Source: Aptenodytes patagonicus (taxonomy: Eukaryota; Chordata; Aves; Sphenisciformes; Spheniscidae). From it: a stretch of DNA of 64,000 bases. A model generated the notes under the pieces. It did no database searches. It saw only the letters and a list, made by a program, of their open reading frames with translations, and had not been told where the DNA came from. How positions within the stretch are numbered: position 1 is the stretch's first letter; each line of letters begins with the position of its first letter. The stretch is taken from contig NC_134970.1 in assembly GCF_965638725.1 (NCBI RefSeq), forward strand, positions 4,469,001-4,533,000, in the 5' to 3' direction. The position numbers were made by a program, and so were the translations under genes. Of this stretch, positions 45,101 through 58,300 are shown piece by piece.

Positions 45101-48100
45101 TGGCGCAAGGAAATCAATAGTTCCCATGATTTGGAAAGGCAGACAAATGGGAACCTGGTTTCAAGATTCCTTAACTCATTTTCACACAATTAAACTTTAA
45201 TCCATCTTCATTATGTTTCCTTTTCACTAAAGCTCCTCGCATTACAAGGACAAGACATCCAGTGTCAATTATTTGTTCTTTAAAATTTGATGAACTTCAT
45301 ATGCAGATCAGATCTGGGCACGGCAGACCAGCTTGGCATATATATGAAATAACCATTTGGTTAAATATCCTGGGGCAGGAGCTACCCTTTGGGAGCCCTC
45401 AGACAACCCACGCCTTTCCCATATGGGAAATCCCCACGTGCACTAGCCCTAAGGAACTGGGAGATCCCCAAACCCAGCCCCAAGGTCCCACCCTTGGAAA
45501 AAAAGCATTCAGGAGTTATTTCTTTCCACTTTTCCATAAATACATTGATATTTTCAGGCACTGCTTGCTTGCAATCAGCAAGGGTCATTCCAGCATCACT
45601 CATTCATAGCAGATAATTGCACACAGGGCAGGTATCGTCACCTTCTCCAGCACCGTTGGCCTGAGGTTGGCTCAGCAGCCCCTGGCCGCTACCGCCTAAA
45701 TTCACATGCGATTGAGGAAAGCAGCCAGACAGCAGCAACCAAACAGAGACAGCTGGAAATTTGGGCCCAAAGGGCATTTCAGTGTCTAACTCTTATCCCC
45801 GCTGCAGCTGGGATTGCTCCTCCTTACCCGAGTATTGCCATCATCTGTTTTAGAAAAAACTGCAGTAATCGGCTCAATTCATTTTAAATCGGTTATCGTT
45901 TGTGCAAGCAGCAGTCGGGGGAAAAGCAGCTTGTAGTTAATAACCTCCCTAATTTGGAGGCATCCACAGGGATGAGGAGGGAGATCTCAGCAAGGGGCCG
46001 TTCTTTGGTCCTTGCCCCGTGGCGGCTGCGCAAGTCCCCTGCAGCTGCAGGGCACAGCCCGAGATCCTGCACCAAAACACAGGGACAGGCGTGGGGTGCA
46101 AGGCTGCGAGGTTTGAGACGGGGTCCTGGCCCGGTGCCATGCCGTACAGCACTCATCCTGCCCCGGGGCTGATCCCCGTCAGGCTGGGACATTGTTTTCT
46201 GGGGTTTCTCCTGGGACCTATTTATCACGTCTGAGTGCAGAAGCGGCAGCCGGGATGCCGGAGGGTCTGGCTCTGTCTATTTGTCTCTGCCAAAGGAAAA
46301 GCATCTCCTTGTCCGGCCACGCCAGCAGCTCTGGAAACAACAAGATAAGATTAAAAAACTCCCCTCTTCCCTCTGTGCCATCACACTCACAGGGCTGGGG
46401 GATCCAAATCCCATCCTAGTCCATCTCCAGGGTGCATGGACCCCGGTACCATGGGGAGAAGCTGCCCCTCAGGGGAAAAGCTGTTGGGGTTACAGCTTGG
46501 AAGAGGCCGAGATTTCCCCCTGCCAGTGCCAGGGGCACGTTGCACAGCCCCAACGGCCTCTCCTCCACGAGGCTGAACCCAGGGAGACCCAAGCGGTGTT
46601 TGCACCCCCCGGGAAGGTGCACAAGCACCCATGTTTGTGCCACTTCCCAGCATGGACATCCCCTGCCTGTGCAAAGGCTCCCCGAATCCATCAGCGCTGC
46701 CTGTGTCACGTTAGCAGCAATAAAAAGATTCAAACAGCAATTCCTTACTTTTATGAACAAATGGCCCTGGATGGATGATTCAGGCAGCATTCAATTCCCA
46801 GCAAAAGCCCAGCCTCTTTCATGTAGGTGGATAACTGCAAATAAAAGTAGGGAATTATTAGCACTTAATACTTGGTGGGTTTTTTTTACTCCCTAGTGCT
46901 CTTTGGTAGTTTATCTAAAGCGCTTGGCATCTAACAGGCAGGGGGGCCCTTGCTAAGGGGAGATGCATGGATTGCAGTGACGGCTCTGGACACCGAGACC
47001 ATCCCCATCCCGCTGCCAGGGCTCTCCTCCAGCCTGCCCCCACCAGACCCCCTTTACTCCTCCCCATGTCCCCTTCTCCCATCTCCTCCTCGCCCCTGCC
47101 CTCTCCCTGCGTTCCCATTCACAGCTTCGCTGCCACCAACGTGGGAGCCTTGGGTCCCCCCAGCCCCACCGTGGCACCAGCCCCCAGCCTGGGGCAGGGG
47201 TGGGGGTGTCCAGGGTGGCTTCCCCATGAATCTGGGGCTGCTCGTGGCTGTGAACAGCCATGGAGAGACACGCGCCAGCCTCCTCCAGACTCTCTCTTTC
47301 TCCTTCATCAAGACCGCCTATATTTTTCTTGTTCATCAGACTGACAAATGGGCAGAAAACAGACTTCTGCCCATTTCCTGCGCAAGCTGCCCACTCCTCC
47401 TCTCCCCTTGGTGATGACTGAGAGCTGAAGAAGCAGGAATAGCATATAAATTTCCTCCCTCCTTTAATAAATACCTCTATTACCTAGCGCTTTCTCCCAG
47501 CTCTCGCCGATTGGCTGCTGCAGGCTCCTTCTCGCTCACTCGGTGGCTTGCTGCCTGCCAGGCAGACGTGATAAACCGAAATTCTCATTTCTATGGGGAA
47601 TAAGCAGCAGGACCAAGCCAGGCAGGCTGCAAAGGGCTGAGGGCAGCACAGGACAGGAGAAAACCCCTCTCTGGGGTCTTGTCTGCACCTTTGCATCATC
47701 ACGCAGGGAGCCAAACGAGTTCATTTATTAGGAAAGGTGCATTGGGGCTTGTCTGACTGCATGGCAGCAGATCGCGTCCTCTCTTTGGACACTCTGCCCT
47801 GGTCCTGAGGGGGAGGAGGGTTCCCACAGTCCCCGGGGACCCTGGTGCTGTGGGTGCAGCTGGGCTTGTCCCAGGCACCGCCGTGCACCTTGGGGTGGTC
47901 CTGAGATTTAATGCAGGAAGGGAATACGGACAAATCGTGCTTAAAATCTCACTGAGACAGTGCAGGGAGAGCAGGAAGGTTTGATGGTCGAGGGAAAGCC
48001 ATCACAGAAGTGATTTGCACTGTGGTCAGCAGCCAAATCTGTCTCCCGAGGCAGCTTCTTTCTGCTCGAGAGCAGAAGCGATGCAGGTGGCTTCTGCTGG

Positions 48101-49251
48101 AAAAATGCTGATGGCAGAGAAAGTCATGATGTCTCGGGAAAGGTGAAACGCCTTTCTGCCACCCCTGCAGAAGGCTTCCAGCATGGGGAGAAGTCGGGGG
48201 ACCCAAGGGAAAGGGCATTGTTGAGGTAGGGGCTACAAACGGAGACCCCACACCCACCCAGAGGGGACATGGAGAGCCCACGCCAGCAGGGCTGGGGTGG
48301 CAGGGGATGGTGTCTTGGTAGCACTGCAGCCAAGCAGCCTCCTCCTGCAAACCCAGGGTGCCCCGAGCTCCCAGGTCCATGTATCTCCCTTCTGCTGGGG
48401 ACACGGAGCAGCAGGGGAGAGATGCCCCCAACTCACACCCGCAATGCAATCGCATTCAGGCAACGTAAAGCATACAAAGAGAGCCATAAAAATACAGAAG
48501 CCACATGAAGCGAGCCACAGACCTCGGGGCACAGGGCAATCCGTATGATTTTCAGCAAGACAGGAATGTCCTTGCAGCGGAGACCCCCATGGGTGTTGCT
48601 TGGCATCAGCACAGCTCTGCAGGCACCGCTGCATCTCTGCTGCCCAGAGTTCCCTGCCCAGGACACGGCAGCACCGCTTGACAGCTTATTTACCGAGAGG
48701 CCCTGCCCAGAGATGACTCCTAAACACAGTTCACTCCATATGATGCTGCAAAGAGACATCAGAGTGCCAGGATTTGTCCCCCGCCTTGCCGAACAGCTTT
48801 TGCATGCAGGGCTGCTGCCTTGCTCCAGCCTGGCTGGGCTGCTGCTGCAACACGTGTCCAAAAATGTCCTGTGCGAAACCAAATGCACCACCCTGATGAG
48901 GGCTGCCTGAATTCCCATCCTCAGCTCAGCTCCGGTGCGTAAGTGAAAACAAGCCACGAGGCTGGCAGCCTGATCCCTTGCTGGGTTTCTCCTCCCTGTA
49001 CCTCCTTTTACTCCTAACCCTTTCCTGCAGCTGTCGGGGACACCCAGGACAAGGCTCACTTTGTCAAACCAAGAAAGTGCTGCTACATGCCGGCCACCGA
49101 TCCCTTGGGAAGCACAGGCAGCCTTCCCAAGTGGCTCGAGCATCGCAGCAGGATGGCAGACACCTTGATCCATCCCTGTAAGACAACAGGTAAAAGCCAG
49201 CAGCTTTTTACATGCCCAGCATCGCTGACAGCCCCTTGGGGGATCAGGCTA

Positions 49252-49268
49252 CCCCCCCCCCCCCCCCC
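49252..49268 (+). repeat. mononucleotide C run (17)
   Basis: Uninterrupted C tract preceded by gcta and followed by aatcgc. Probably length-variable and prone to sequencing error. Confidence 0.9.
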
Positions 49269-52200
49269 AATCGCATCGGGCACATCCCCTGCGCTTTATG
49301 CAAGTGAAGCTGCTGCAGTCCTACCATCCCATCTCCCACCCACCAAGCAGGCAGCATTGCTGTCCCCGTTCCCTACAGCACAACACCCTGCTGCAGCCCA
49401 CGAGCTGCACTCGGCTGCCTTCGCCCTCACAGCTGGATTGATGGCGGCGCTTTGCAAAGCCTGGAAAAAACCCACCTTAAAAAGGAGTATTAGGGGGTAG
49501 CAGCCACCCAATTTCCCCCGTAGCCGGCACTTGGTGTGTCTCATCCGTTTCCTGGAGTCTGTTTAACTTCTAAATTTAACAAGCTCCTAAACAAGTAATA
49601 GCAGCAAGTGGCAGCGCCCAGCTCCCAACCTGCGAGTGGCATTTCAGGGGCCAGGCCACCATCAGCACGAGCGATGGGAAATTTCTCAAATGTCTCTTTG
49701 ATTTATGGCTCTAGTTAATTCTCCAGGAGGCCTGTGAGCTGCCCCGAGTGCACGAAACCTCAGAGGGATAAATAATTTAACAGGTGGTTAAATGTTCTTT
49801 AAGTTCTAGAGAACATCAGCAGGAGCACAGATTTCAGGGGATAACACAAAACTACAAATTGAGCACGAAAAGGGGGTGATGGCCTGAACCCAGGCACTGC
49901 CATCAGCTTCGTGCTGAAGAAGCACCAAGATGCAGCAGCAGAGCCGATGCCGCAGGAGGGAAAGGACCAGGACATCCCAGCATTGCTGCATCTCCATCCA
50001 GCAGGATCAGATGCAGCAGGGAACACGCTTGACCGGAGGTTGTAGGGGAATATCCCACCCAGATGTGCCCTGCCAGCCGTGCAACGCAGATGTGCAGCAT
50101 AGGCTGCCCTGCCTGTGCCAAAAAAATTTATTAAATGGGGAGCAGGGAGGGAAGCGGGGAGAGGCGAGTGCCCAGGGCCTGCAGGCAGGGGAGGCTGCCT
50201 TGCCCGGCAGGGCTCGAGCAAAGCCACGTCTTGCTTCGGATGATGCTGACGCTCGGGGCAGAACAGCCCCGCAACGTGCCTGGCACAGCCTGGTGCCCTT
50301 GGAGGCCACGCTGGAAGGACATGACATTTGGCAGTAGATGCTTGATGAAATGGGCTGTCAAGGGGTTGCTCTCCCTCCTTGCTCTTTCTCCCCCATGAAA
50401 TCCTCCCGAGGCACAGAGATCAGGGAGGCGCTTACACCCCTGCACTGGAGGGGAGCAAGCAACCTTTGGGCTGACGCCGGAGGAAGACCACGGTGCAAGA
50501 GCCACCACTGACCGAAGCAGAGGGATGGAGAGGAGAAACCAAAGTGCTCCCCTTGCAAGCCTCCCAGCACCATTTCAGTCTCAGGTCGAGATGTTTTGGG
50601 ACTCCCAAGAGCAGCAGGGCAGCCCCAAGCCCCGCCGGCAGCCCACAGCGCATGGCAGCAGCCCACGGCACGCGCAGCCTCCCCACGGCACCGGGGCAGG
50701 CTGCCGGGGAGCCCGGGAGAGGTAGATGGCAGCAAAGCCTATTTCTTGCAGCAGCCGGGATGCGACAGCCTGGTCCCTGCTCAGGCACCATCCAGCCATG
50801 CGAGCCACCACACCGAGCAGGTATTTACAGACCGTCCAGTCCTTCGCTTTACCCACGGTCTTAGTTTTCCACCACAGCTCCTTTTCCCCGGGTTTCTCTC
50901 CTTAAGTGTGACTCAGTTCTGGATGGATCTTAATTTCTCCCTGGTTAGGACATGTCAAGGAAATTAGCCGGCCAGGTGTATATAAATGCCTCTGCTCCCG
51001 GCACTTGGCTCCTTGCCTGCCTCTCCTCCCTTCCCCTCGTCCCTGGAGCAGGGAGCAGGGCATCCCCGGGTACCCCCGCAGCAGCGGCCAAGCCGCCACC
51101 TTGAATTCAAGTTCGTGGGGGGACAGTGCCTGTCCTTTCGGGGAATACACGGCGTTTTGCTGCGGACAACCTGCCCTGCTCTCCCCTTGCAGGGAGATGA
51201 CTGACCCCGCTCCCTCACTATGTCTCCAATCCCCCTTCCCCAGCCCTTTTGCTGAATTTTTCAGGTGCCTGCTGTGGCTCAGCGCATGATTGAACAAATT
51301 GAGCAATGCTTTAGGGAACAAGGTTTCCCCCAAAAATCCCTCCCCGGAGGAGCCCCATGGGGTCCCTGCCCCTGTGGGTCCCACACGATGGGGAAGATGA
51401 GCGGGTCTGTGCCTGCCGAGGGCTGGGAAGGGGAGCCCACGCTCAGCCCCTGTCCCAGAAGGCTTATCATAGCCGCCCCTGATAAATGGATAATGAATAA
51501 TTCACTGTTGGCTTTTGCTTTATGAAGTATTCATTGCGTTCAAGCTTCCCAAGGTAATTAACTATCCTATGAGCCCCGTGTAACACAAGCCAGCCACAAT
51601 CCATCTTCAACACTTCATTAGCAGGTCCCCACACCACTTCAATAAATTAAAATGGAACAGATACACAAACGAAACTTTCCCCTCTCTGGGACCCCCCCTG
51701 ACCCCCAGGAGTCGCATCCCCGGAGGAGGGCACTGCCGTGATGGGAACGCATGGGTGGGTGCCAGGATTGGACCGGCACAGGGCAGGCACCACGGTGCTG
51801 GGGACAAGCCACATTTCCCCAAGATGACGAGGGATTCTTTGCAGCTGGCTCAAGACAACAGATTTCCCCAAAGTACTGGGCAGCCCCAATCCTGACACAC
51901 TAAGGCCTGAGCTCTCAGCAGTCTCAGGGCACTAGCACCCCCAAAATTGAGCTGCACAGAGGGTCTCCAGCAGAGACCTCCCCTTGCAGGCCAAGGCTTT
52001 CCCCTTTTCTTGCAGAAATAATACAAAATTTTATCCCTTCTCCCCCCCCCAGCTGCAACACCCCACCGCTGAGTTACCCACTCCAGCTTCCCAGCTCGTC
52101 CATGCTCATGGCCCCGGCACACCAGGCTGTCATCACCGCTCCAGACCCATCCTACCCTGCATCCAACAAGGCACAACGTGGGCTGATGCCTGCTGCAGAG

Positions 52201-55200
52201 CTGGATCCACGCATCGAGTTTCGCCCCACTTTGGGCAGCCCCAGAGAGGCACAAGTCACTCACGCAGCCGCCACTGCCGGTCTCAGCCCGGAGGTGAGCC
52301 CATCACAAGGTGACACAGCCAGCAATAAACGCAGACAGGAGTGGGACTTGTCGCTTTGATAGATGTGTAAAAATTTCCTCCAGCCCCCGTTGCTGAGTCA
52401 GCTTTTCTGACTTCAATAATTTACAGCAATAAACAGTAAGATAAGAGCAGGCACGTGTGGGACACAGCTAACCTGGGCGAGATGAGCGATGGCTCTGCCG
52501 ACAGCCCTGCTCACGGGGATGGTACCGAGCGCGGCACGTAATTAAAGCCGACTTCTGGAGCCAAGCTCAGCTTGCACCAAAATGCTCAACTCCAGCCCCT
52601 GACTGCAGAAAGAGCCTTGGCTCAGCAGAAGGGACAAGTGCCAAACGCCATCACCGGGGTGTCCTGCACAGGTCCTACGTGGGTTCTCCCAAAGCCCAAA
52701 GCAGCATCCTGCCAGCCCCAGGGCCTCTGCACAGCTCTACCAGCTCCTCTCCCTGCAAAGCTTTCCCATGGCACAACCAGCCCTTTATCAAGGGCAAAGC
52801 CCCGGGGTGTGCCCTGCCTGCTGCTAATCCCCAAATCGCCCCAGCTGGGGCTTATCCCCCTTCTCCGTCCCCCCGGGAGCTGCCGGTCCCCTCCCTCACC
52901 CTGCTGCCCCCCCCAGCTGGGCTTTCCCTGCTCCCTGCCTTCCTCGTGCCTTCCTTGTCAGCTTCATGCCAGCTTTCCATTGTTTTTTTGGAGGCAAGCG
53001 GAGTTGCTGGGCTTGTCATCTCCGCTACTGCTTACTGCCGCTAAAGATGCATATTCCCAGGATCCAGGCCTTGCCCTTTCCCGTCATGGCAGTTCTGCCG
53101 CTCCCAGCACGTCCCTGCTGCAGCTGCAACCCGTCTCATTTTTCCTTGCCTCGTCGGGCACCTAATTGAATGGCTCCCCCGATCCCGTCAGCTTCGCCGT
53201 GCAAAGCCTGAGCTGGAATCTCCGTTCCCCACGTGCTGCTCTCCGTGGGGCTGCCTCCGCACGTGGGCATCCCGGCGATCCCAAAGCTGGCTTCCCACCT
53301 CTGGCATCCGCCCAGGACGGGGTGGACGGTGAGATGTGACACCCCAAACACGGGGACAAAGCACGTGCCGGTGTCCCCTCCACAGGGGCTGAGTTATGGC
53401 ACGATACCCATTGCTAAGAGTGATGGTGAAAGAAAACTGGTATCCCTGAGCTGGAAAACTGATGGGGTTTTATCTAAAAGTAACCAAGCAGCTCGAGGGA
53501 GGGTATCCTCCGCGTTAGGAGAAACAGCCGATGCAGCTCAGCCATTCTCCATCGCTGGAGGAGATGGACTGTCCCTGGGGAGTCACTTCCATAGCAGCTT
53601 GAGCAAATATCACTTTAATAGGGACAGCACGTGTGCTAAATCTGGAGCCGTGTATCCTGGCCCCAGGCTAGGCCATAATATACCTTCCTAGTTTGGGTAC
53701 ACATGTCCTATCTTGTTATAAGCCATGTTAAGGAAAAAATTTAATAAAACTACTATACGGCGAAGAAAAAGCAGTGATGCTTGATGGAGATGTCTGCCCA
53801 GGCAGCGCAGCCTCGGGTGGAAGGTCTGGGCTGCACATCCCAGTGGGGATGCGGGATGGAATGAGGCGTGGGGCTATCCCGGTGCCGAAGCCAGGACGGA
53901 AGCAATGGGGCTGCCGCGGCCCCCTCGGACAACCGAGCTGGGGCTGGGGGCGGCGGGAGCCACAGGTCGGGGTTTCCAGGTGCCCTGTCCCATGGCCACG
54001 TGTCCTCCCGGGTGCCACGATCGGCCGCAGTGTCTGATGTAGGAGCCGTGCAGGGTGCAGTCTGCAGATGTTGGTATTTGCTTTAACACGCTGCGTTGGC
54101 CAGGCAGAGCCAAGGCACGCAATTTTCATTATATGATATCAACATTTAGCTCTAGCATTGGCAATGTCAACCCTAATTATTTTCAAGAAGTCTTGAGGGC
54201 TGTGGGGATAAATCAATATAAATAACATGTTCATAAACTCTGAATCGTGTTCCTAACAGCATTATGACTTTAATTTGAATCTCATAAAGGAGGAGTTTGG
54301 GTCAGGTGTCCCCCTCCCTTTTTCTTTCACTTATTAATCTTCGCTGTCTGTTTGTCCTCAGCCCCCACATCCCACAGAGGAGGACGCTGCGGGGGGAAAA
54401 GGGGGAGAGGAGCTCGAAGCTGGGATGCCTCCGTGCTTTTCAGCAGCAAAAAGGAGATGGCGACCTGCCAGTGCCATCCCAGGCGGGCACACGCATAGGA
54501 CCGATGGACAGCCACCGGCACGTGGCTGGATTCGGGGCCGTGATGCTCTTTTCCCCAGCTCTTGAGCAACCTCCTCCTCCCTGGGCTGCGGCGATGGGGC
54601 TGTCTCGCCTCCCCCGCCTGCGGTGCAGATGGCCCAGCATATGGGCAGCCTCCCCTCGCGCTCGCACCTTGTAAGCAGATTCTGTCAGGTTTAAAGAGGA
54701 AAAGCTTAATTAAGCAGTTGTGTGTGTACAATTACATCCTTAATTATCTCCGCATTTCACTTCTTTGTTGTTTCGTGTTTGCAAGAAGTTTGGTAACAAT
54801 CAGAGGCGAACGTTCTCTGAGAGAGGAGCTTTTTTTTCTCGTTTTCTCTTTCTCTCTCCCTCCTGCCTCATTTTAGGGATGTTTCTCTGGACTGAACTGA
54901 GCGGCAGAAAGAGCCTCCGGCCGGGCAAGACCCCGCGAGCCCCGAGCCCTCCTTGCTGGAGAGCCAGAGCTGGGTTTCATCGTCCTCAGCTCCCGTGTCA
55001 GTACCCAAACCAGGAGCAGGTTTCCAGAAGTGCTGCGTATGCAAAGTGCAAATCGAGCTGGTAAAAAGCTGGTTTAGCCCAGTTTTTATTACTTCACGCG
55101 TTTGTGCTACAGCAACACCAACGCTCCAGCCCAGCCCCAGCACAGGGCCGGCTGGAAAGCGCCAGTCCTCGCTCCAAACACCCTCGAGAATAAATAGACC

Positions 55201-58037
55201 CTGCGAGAGCAGCATCGGGGGTGATGCTTAATTGCACCCGCACCCAGAGACTTGCATCCAAGGGACAGCCCCGCCTAATTAATTCCTGCAATTACTCCAT
55301 CCCACCCCATCTCCCAGCCTGGGCCACCTCTCCATCCCGCGGCATGCAGCGAGCCAGGCACCCTCCCCAGGGACATCCCGGTGTCCCCTCGCTGCCTCCT
55401 CGCTCCCGGGCAGGGTTTAGAGCTGCCTGCAGAGATCAGGGACAAGAGGTAGCAAAAGCAACTGGCTTAATTTGTGGTGGTGCTTTTATTTTATGCGAGG
55501 AGCACTAAACAGTCATAAACATCCAAGTTAGATATTGGAGCTGGGGGTATTTTTATTGTTTGTAAGTCCTTGAAATTTTGCACCATGTTTATGAAGCTTT
55601 TATTAAAAATAACCCCAAACTCTCGCTTCTCTACTTGAGTGTATTTCAAAAAAACACACGCCTGCTTTTAATATTTATATCACCGTCAGTTAATTTTTAT
55701 TTACCTTGTAGTGAAACTCATCTTCATCCTTAATTCCCAAGCCCACATGTGCTTTGAAATCAGAATTGGACCTAACAATCAGCCGTATATTTAACGTGCC
55801 ATTAAATTCTCAGTTCTGCTTTCACAGCTTTCAAACCAGTTGGCTTGAAATACAGCAGCGATCCCCCTTTTCCCAGCGTACCGGCAGGCCAGGCAGCGAA
55901 AATGAATCTTCACGCGGCTGAAAGATGTCAAGCGCTGGGAACGAGCCCAGAGAGAGCAACAGAAGTGATTGGGGGGGGGCTGCAAAGCGAGACCTGCGGG
56001 CAGGGATGGAGAGCGCCGAGGTTGAGCGGTTCAAAGAAGGTAGAGGGGAGACACCATCACAATTTTCAAAGGTGCAAGAGCGCTGCGGGAGAAGGAAGGT
56101 ATAATCTGTCCCCTGGGTGCACAGAAAGGAATAACGGGTGTCAGAGACGGAGCGATTTAGGCTGGGCCGAAGGAGAAGCTCTGCGGGGAGTTAAGCAGCG
56201 AAGAGGGAGGCAGATGGGGAAGTCTGGGGTCTTTGGGAAGAGGCAGGACAAGTGAATGGGAGTGTTCAGCAAAGCTCAACCTCATCACATCCCTCCGACC
56301 CCCGTGCTCTGTCCCAGCCCCGAGGAGGGGCTGCGTCCGAGTCTGGAGCTGCAAACGGGGTTGTGGAGTTGGCCATCCCTGCCACCGGGCTGGGGGGAAG
56401 CAGAAGAAACTGGGGATGACCCGATTTTCCCTATTGCCAAGTTTCCACAAAAATCTGCCCGCTCGGAGGGGCAGCAGGGAGCCCTCCCACACACTTCTTC
56501 GGAGCATGGTGGGACGTCAGCCTGTCCCCCCTGTCCGTCTGCCTGCTGCTGTGCTGAACTTGACGTCCCCAAACGGTGCTCGGGGCAGCTCCGCTCCGCG
56601 CTGCCCCGCTCCGCTCCCCGTCCCTGCCACTGCAGGGAGGAACCACAGCGATGGTTCCGCTGACGAGCGGGGCCCGGGTGAGCGGCGCCTTGATGTTGGC
56701 AAAGAGAAGATTAGGAGACAAGTGGATCACAGCCTGTAATTAAACACCCAGGGAGGAGGTCTGTGATGCCGGAGAAGCCTTTCATCCAGCAGTCAAAGCG
56801 CAACTTCCCAAGGGATGCGGGGAAGGCACCAGCCCTTGGAGGCTTTCACTGATGTTTCACCCCAACCTGGCTACGGTTATGGGGTGCAGGGGGGGGAGAG
56901 GCTCTGTGCAAGGATCCGGCAGCATCTGCATCGGGATCAACACAGCGAAGTACCCACTGCTTCTACCCAGCCCTCAGCATCACCATGCAAGGGCGGCTCG
57001 GGATGCAGGAGATGCTCACGGCTGGAGCACAGGGTGGAGAAATGCATCTGCACCCCAAAACCACATTCCCAAGGATGCCGAGGAGTTGAATTCAGGGAAA
57101 CCAGGGCTTGCGTGACCCTGCCATCTCGCCTTTGCTCCAACGCTTGCCACCGACCTGCCCAGGCATTGTTGTGCTCTTTGGCCAAGCACGCTGCAGAAAT
57201 TAAACCAGGCAGCACCGACAGCAAAAAGCAAATGCAACATTTTAAAGTCCTTCCCAGCGTTACGATCTCGGGTGCTATTAACAACACTTGTAAGAATTTG
57301 TTCTTGAATAGATATGATTTTTATCTTGATGGTGTCTCTTTAAATCATTTTTATCCCCACGAAGTTTGCAAGAAGCATATTTTCTGTGCACCATTTATCT
57401 TGCCAAATATCCACCACCCTGTTTATTACTCACTCCCTCTTTAACCGTTACCGATGGGACTGGTCCCCACCCTCCACTTCGGCACTGTTTCCCAGCTCGT
57501 GATGCTTCTCCTCTCTCCCTCCCTCCGTGCCACAATTCCCCTTCGACCTGTGTTTTATTGGTGGCAGCAAAATGAAATCAAGTGCTCAAATGTCTGTGGC
57601 TGAGAAGCCATCAGGAGGTAGGAAGAGGTGTGCGCTCAGCTGCCAAACATCCTTAGTGTCTTTGCTCCTCTCATGTCTTCAGTTACAATTCAAGTTAATA
57701 AAAACGCAGAAAATGCTCCATTTTCCTCTGCAGAAAAGTGGCCACAGCCCCTTTGCTGCCGCAAGGAGCTCTTGCCAAAATGAGCCGGTGCATCGCAACA
57801 TCCTCTCCCTGCCACCTCCCTCGGCCGCTCCGCATCTTCGGCATCAATTTTAGAGGCTCCAGCCCCCGGGAAGGGACCCCCGGAGTTATGACAAGCTGCG
57901 GGGATGGGTGGGTTTGGGCAACTTCTTAATAACTTCCGTGCAAAGGCAGCCTCGTGGCTCTTAAATCAGCCCCCGAGGGCTGCACCCCACGGGGATACGG
58001 CCCTGAGAGCGGAGAAGGGGGTTGCAGGGGTACTCAC

Positions 58038-58300
58038 TGGGGCTCCTCTGGCAGCGGCTGTTTGGAAACATCTTGCTCGTTGCAGCTGGAGCCAGCGGGG
58101 CCGGGAGCGCAGCGCAGCCGTCGATGAATCGATCGGCACATCAGCACGCGCGGAAGCGAAGCAGCGAAGTGGAAACGCGTCGGAGATGGGAAGCAGCAGT
58201 GCCGCCTCCGCGCGGGCGGCTGCAGGGGATGGGAGGGCGGCGCGGGGGCATCATCCAGCCCTTTTGTGCAGCTGGAGGGGAGCAGAGCCCAGCCATGACT
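58038..58300 (-). promoter_or_regulatory. CpG-rich segment with a possible minus-strand first exon
   Basis: CpG dinucleotides are dense from about 58080 to 58290. On the minus strand an ATG at 58071 opens MFPNSRCQRSP and meets a donor, CCCA|gtgagt, at 58038. This could be the first exon of an unannotated gene or lncRNA. No partner exon was identified, so the coding claim is weak. Confidence 0.25.

Noticed and set aside
56233-56739. 168-codon open frame in a GC-rich stretch
   Set aside because: Overlapping open frames of similar size on the other strand and no recognisable sequence; typical of GC-rich non-coding DNA.
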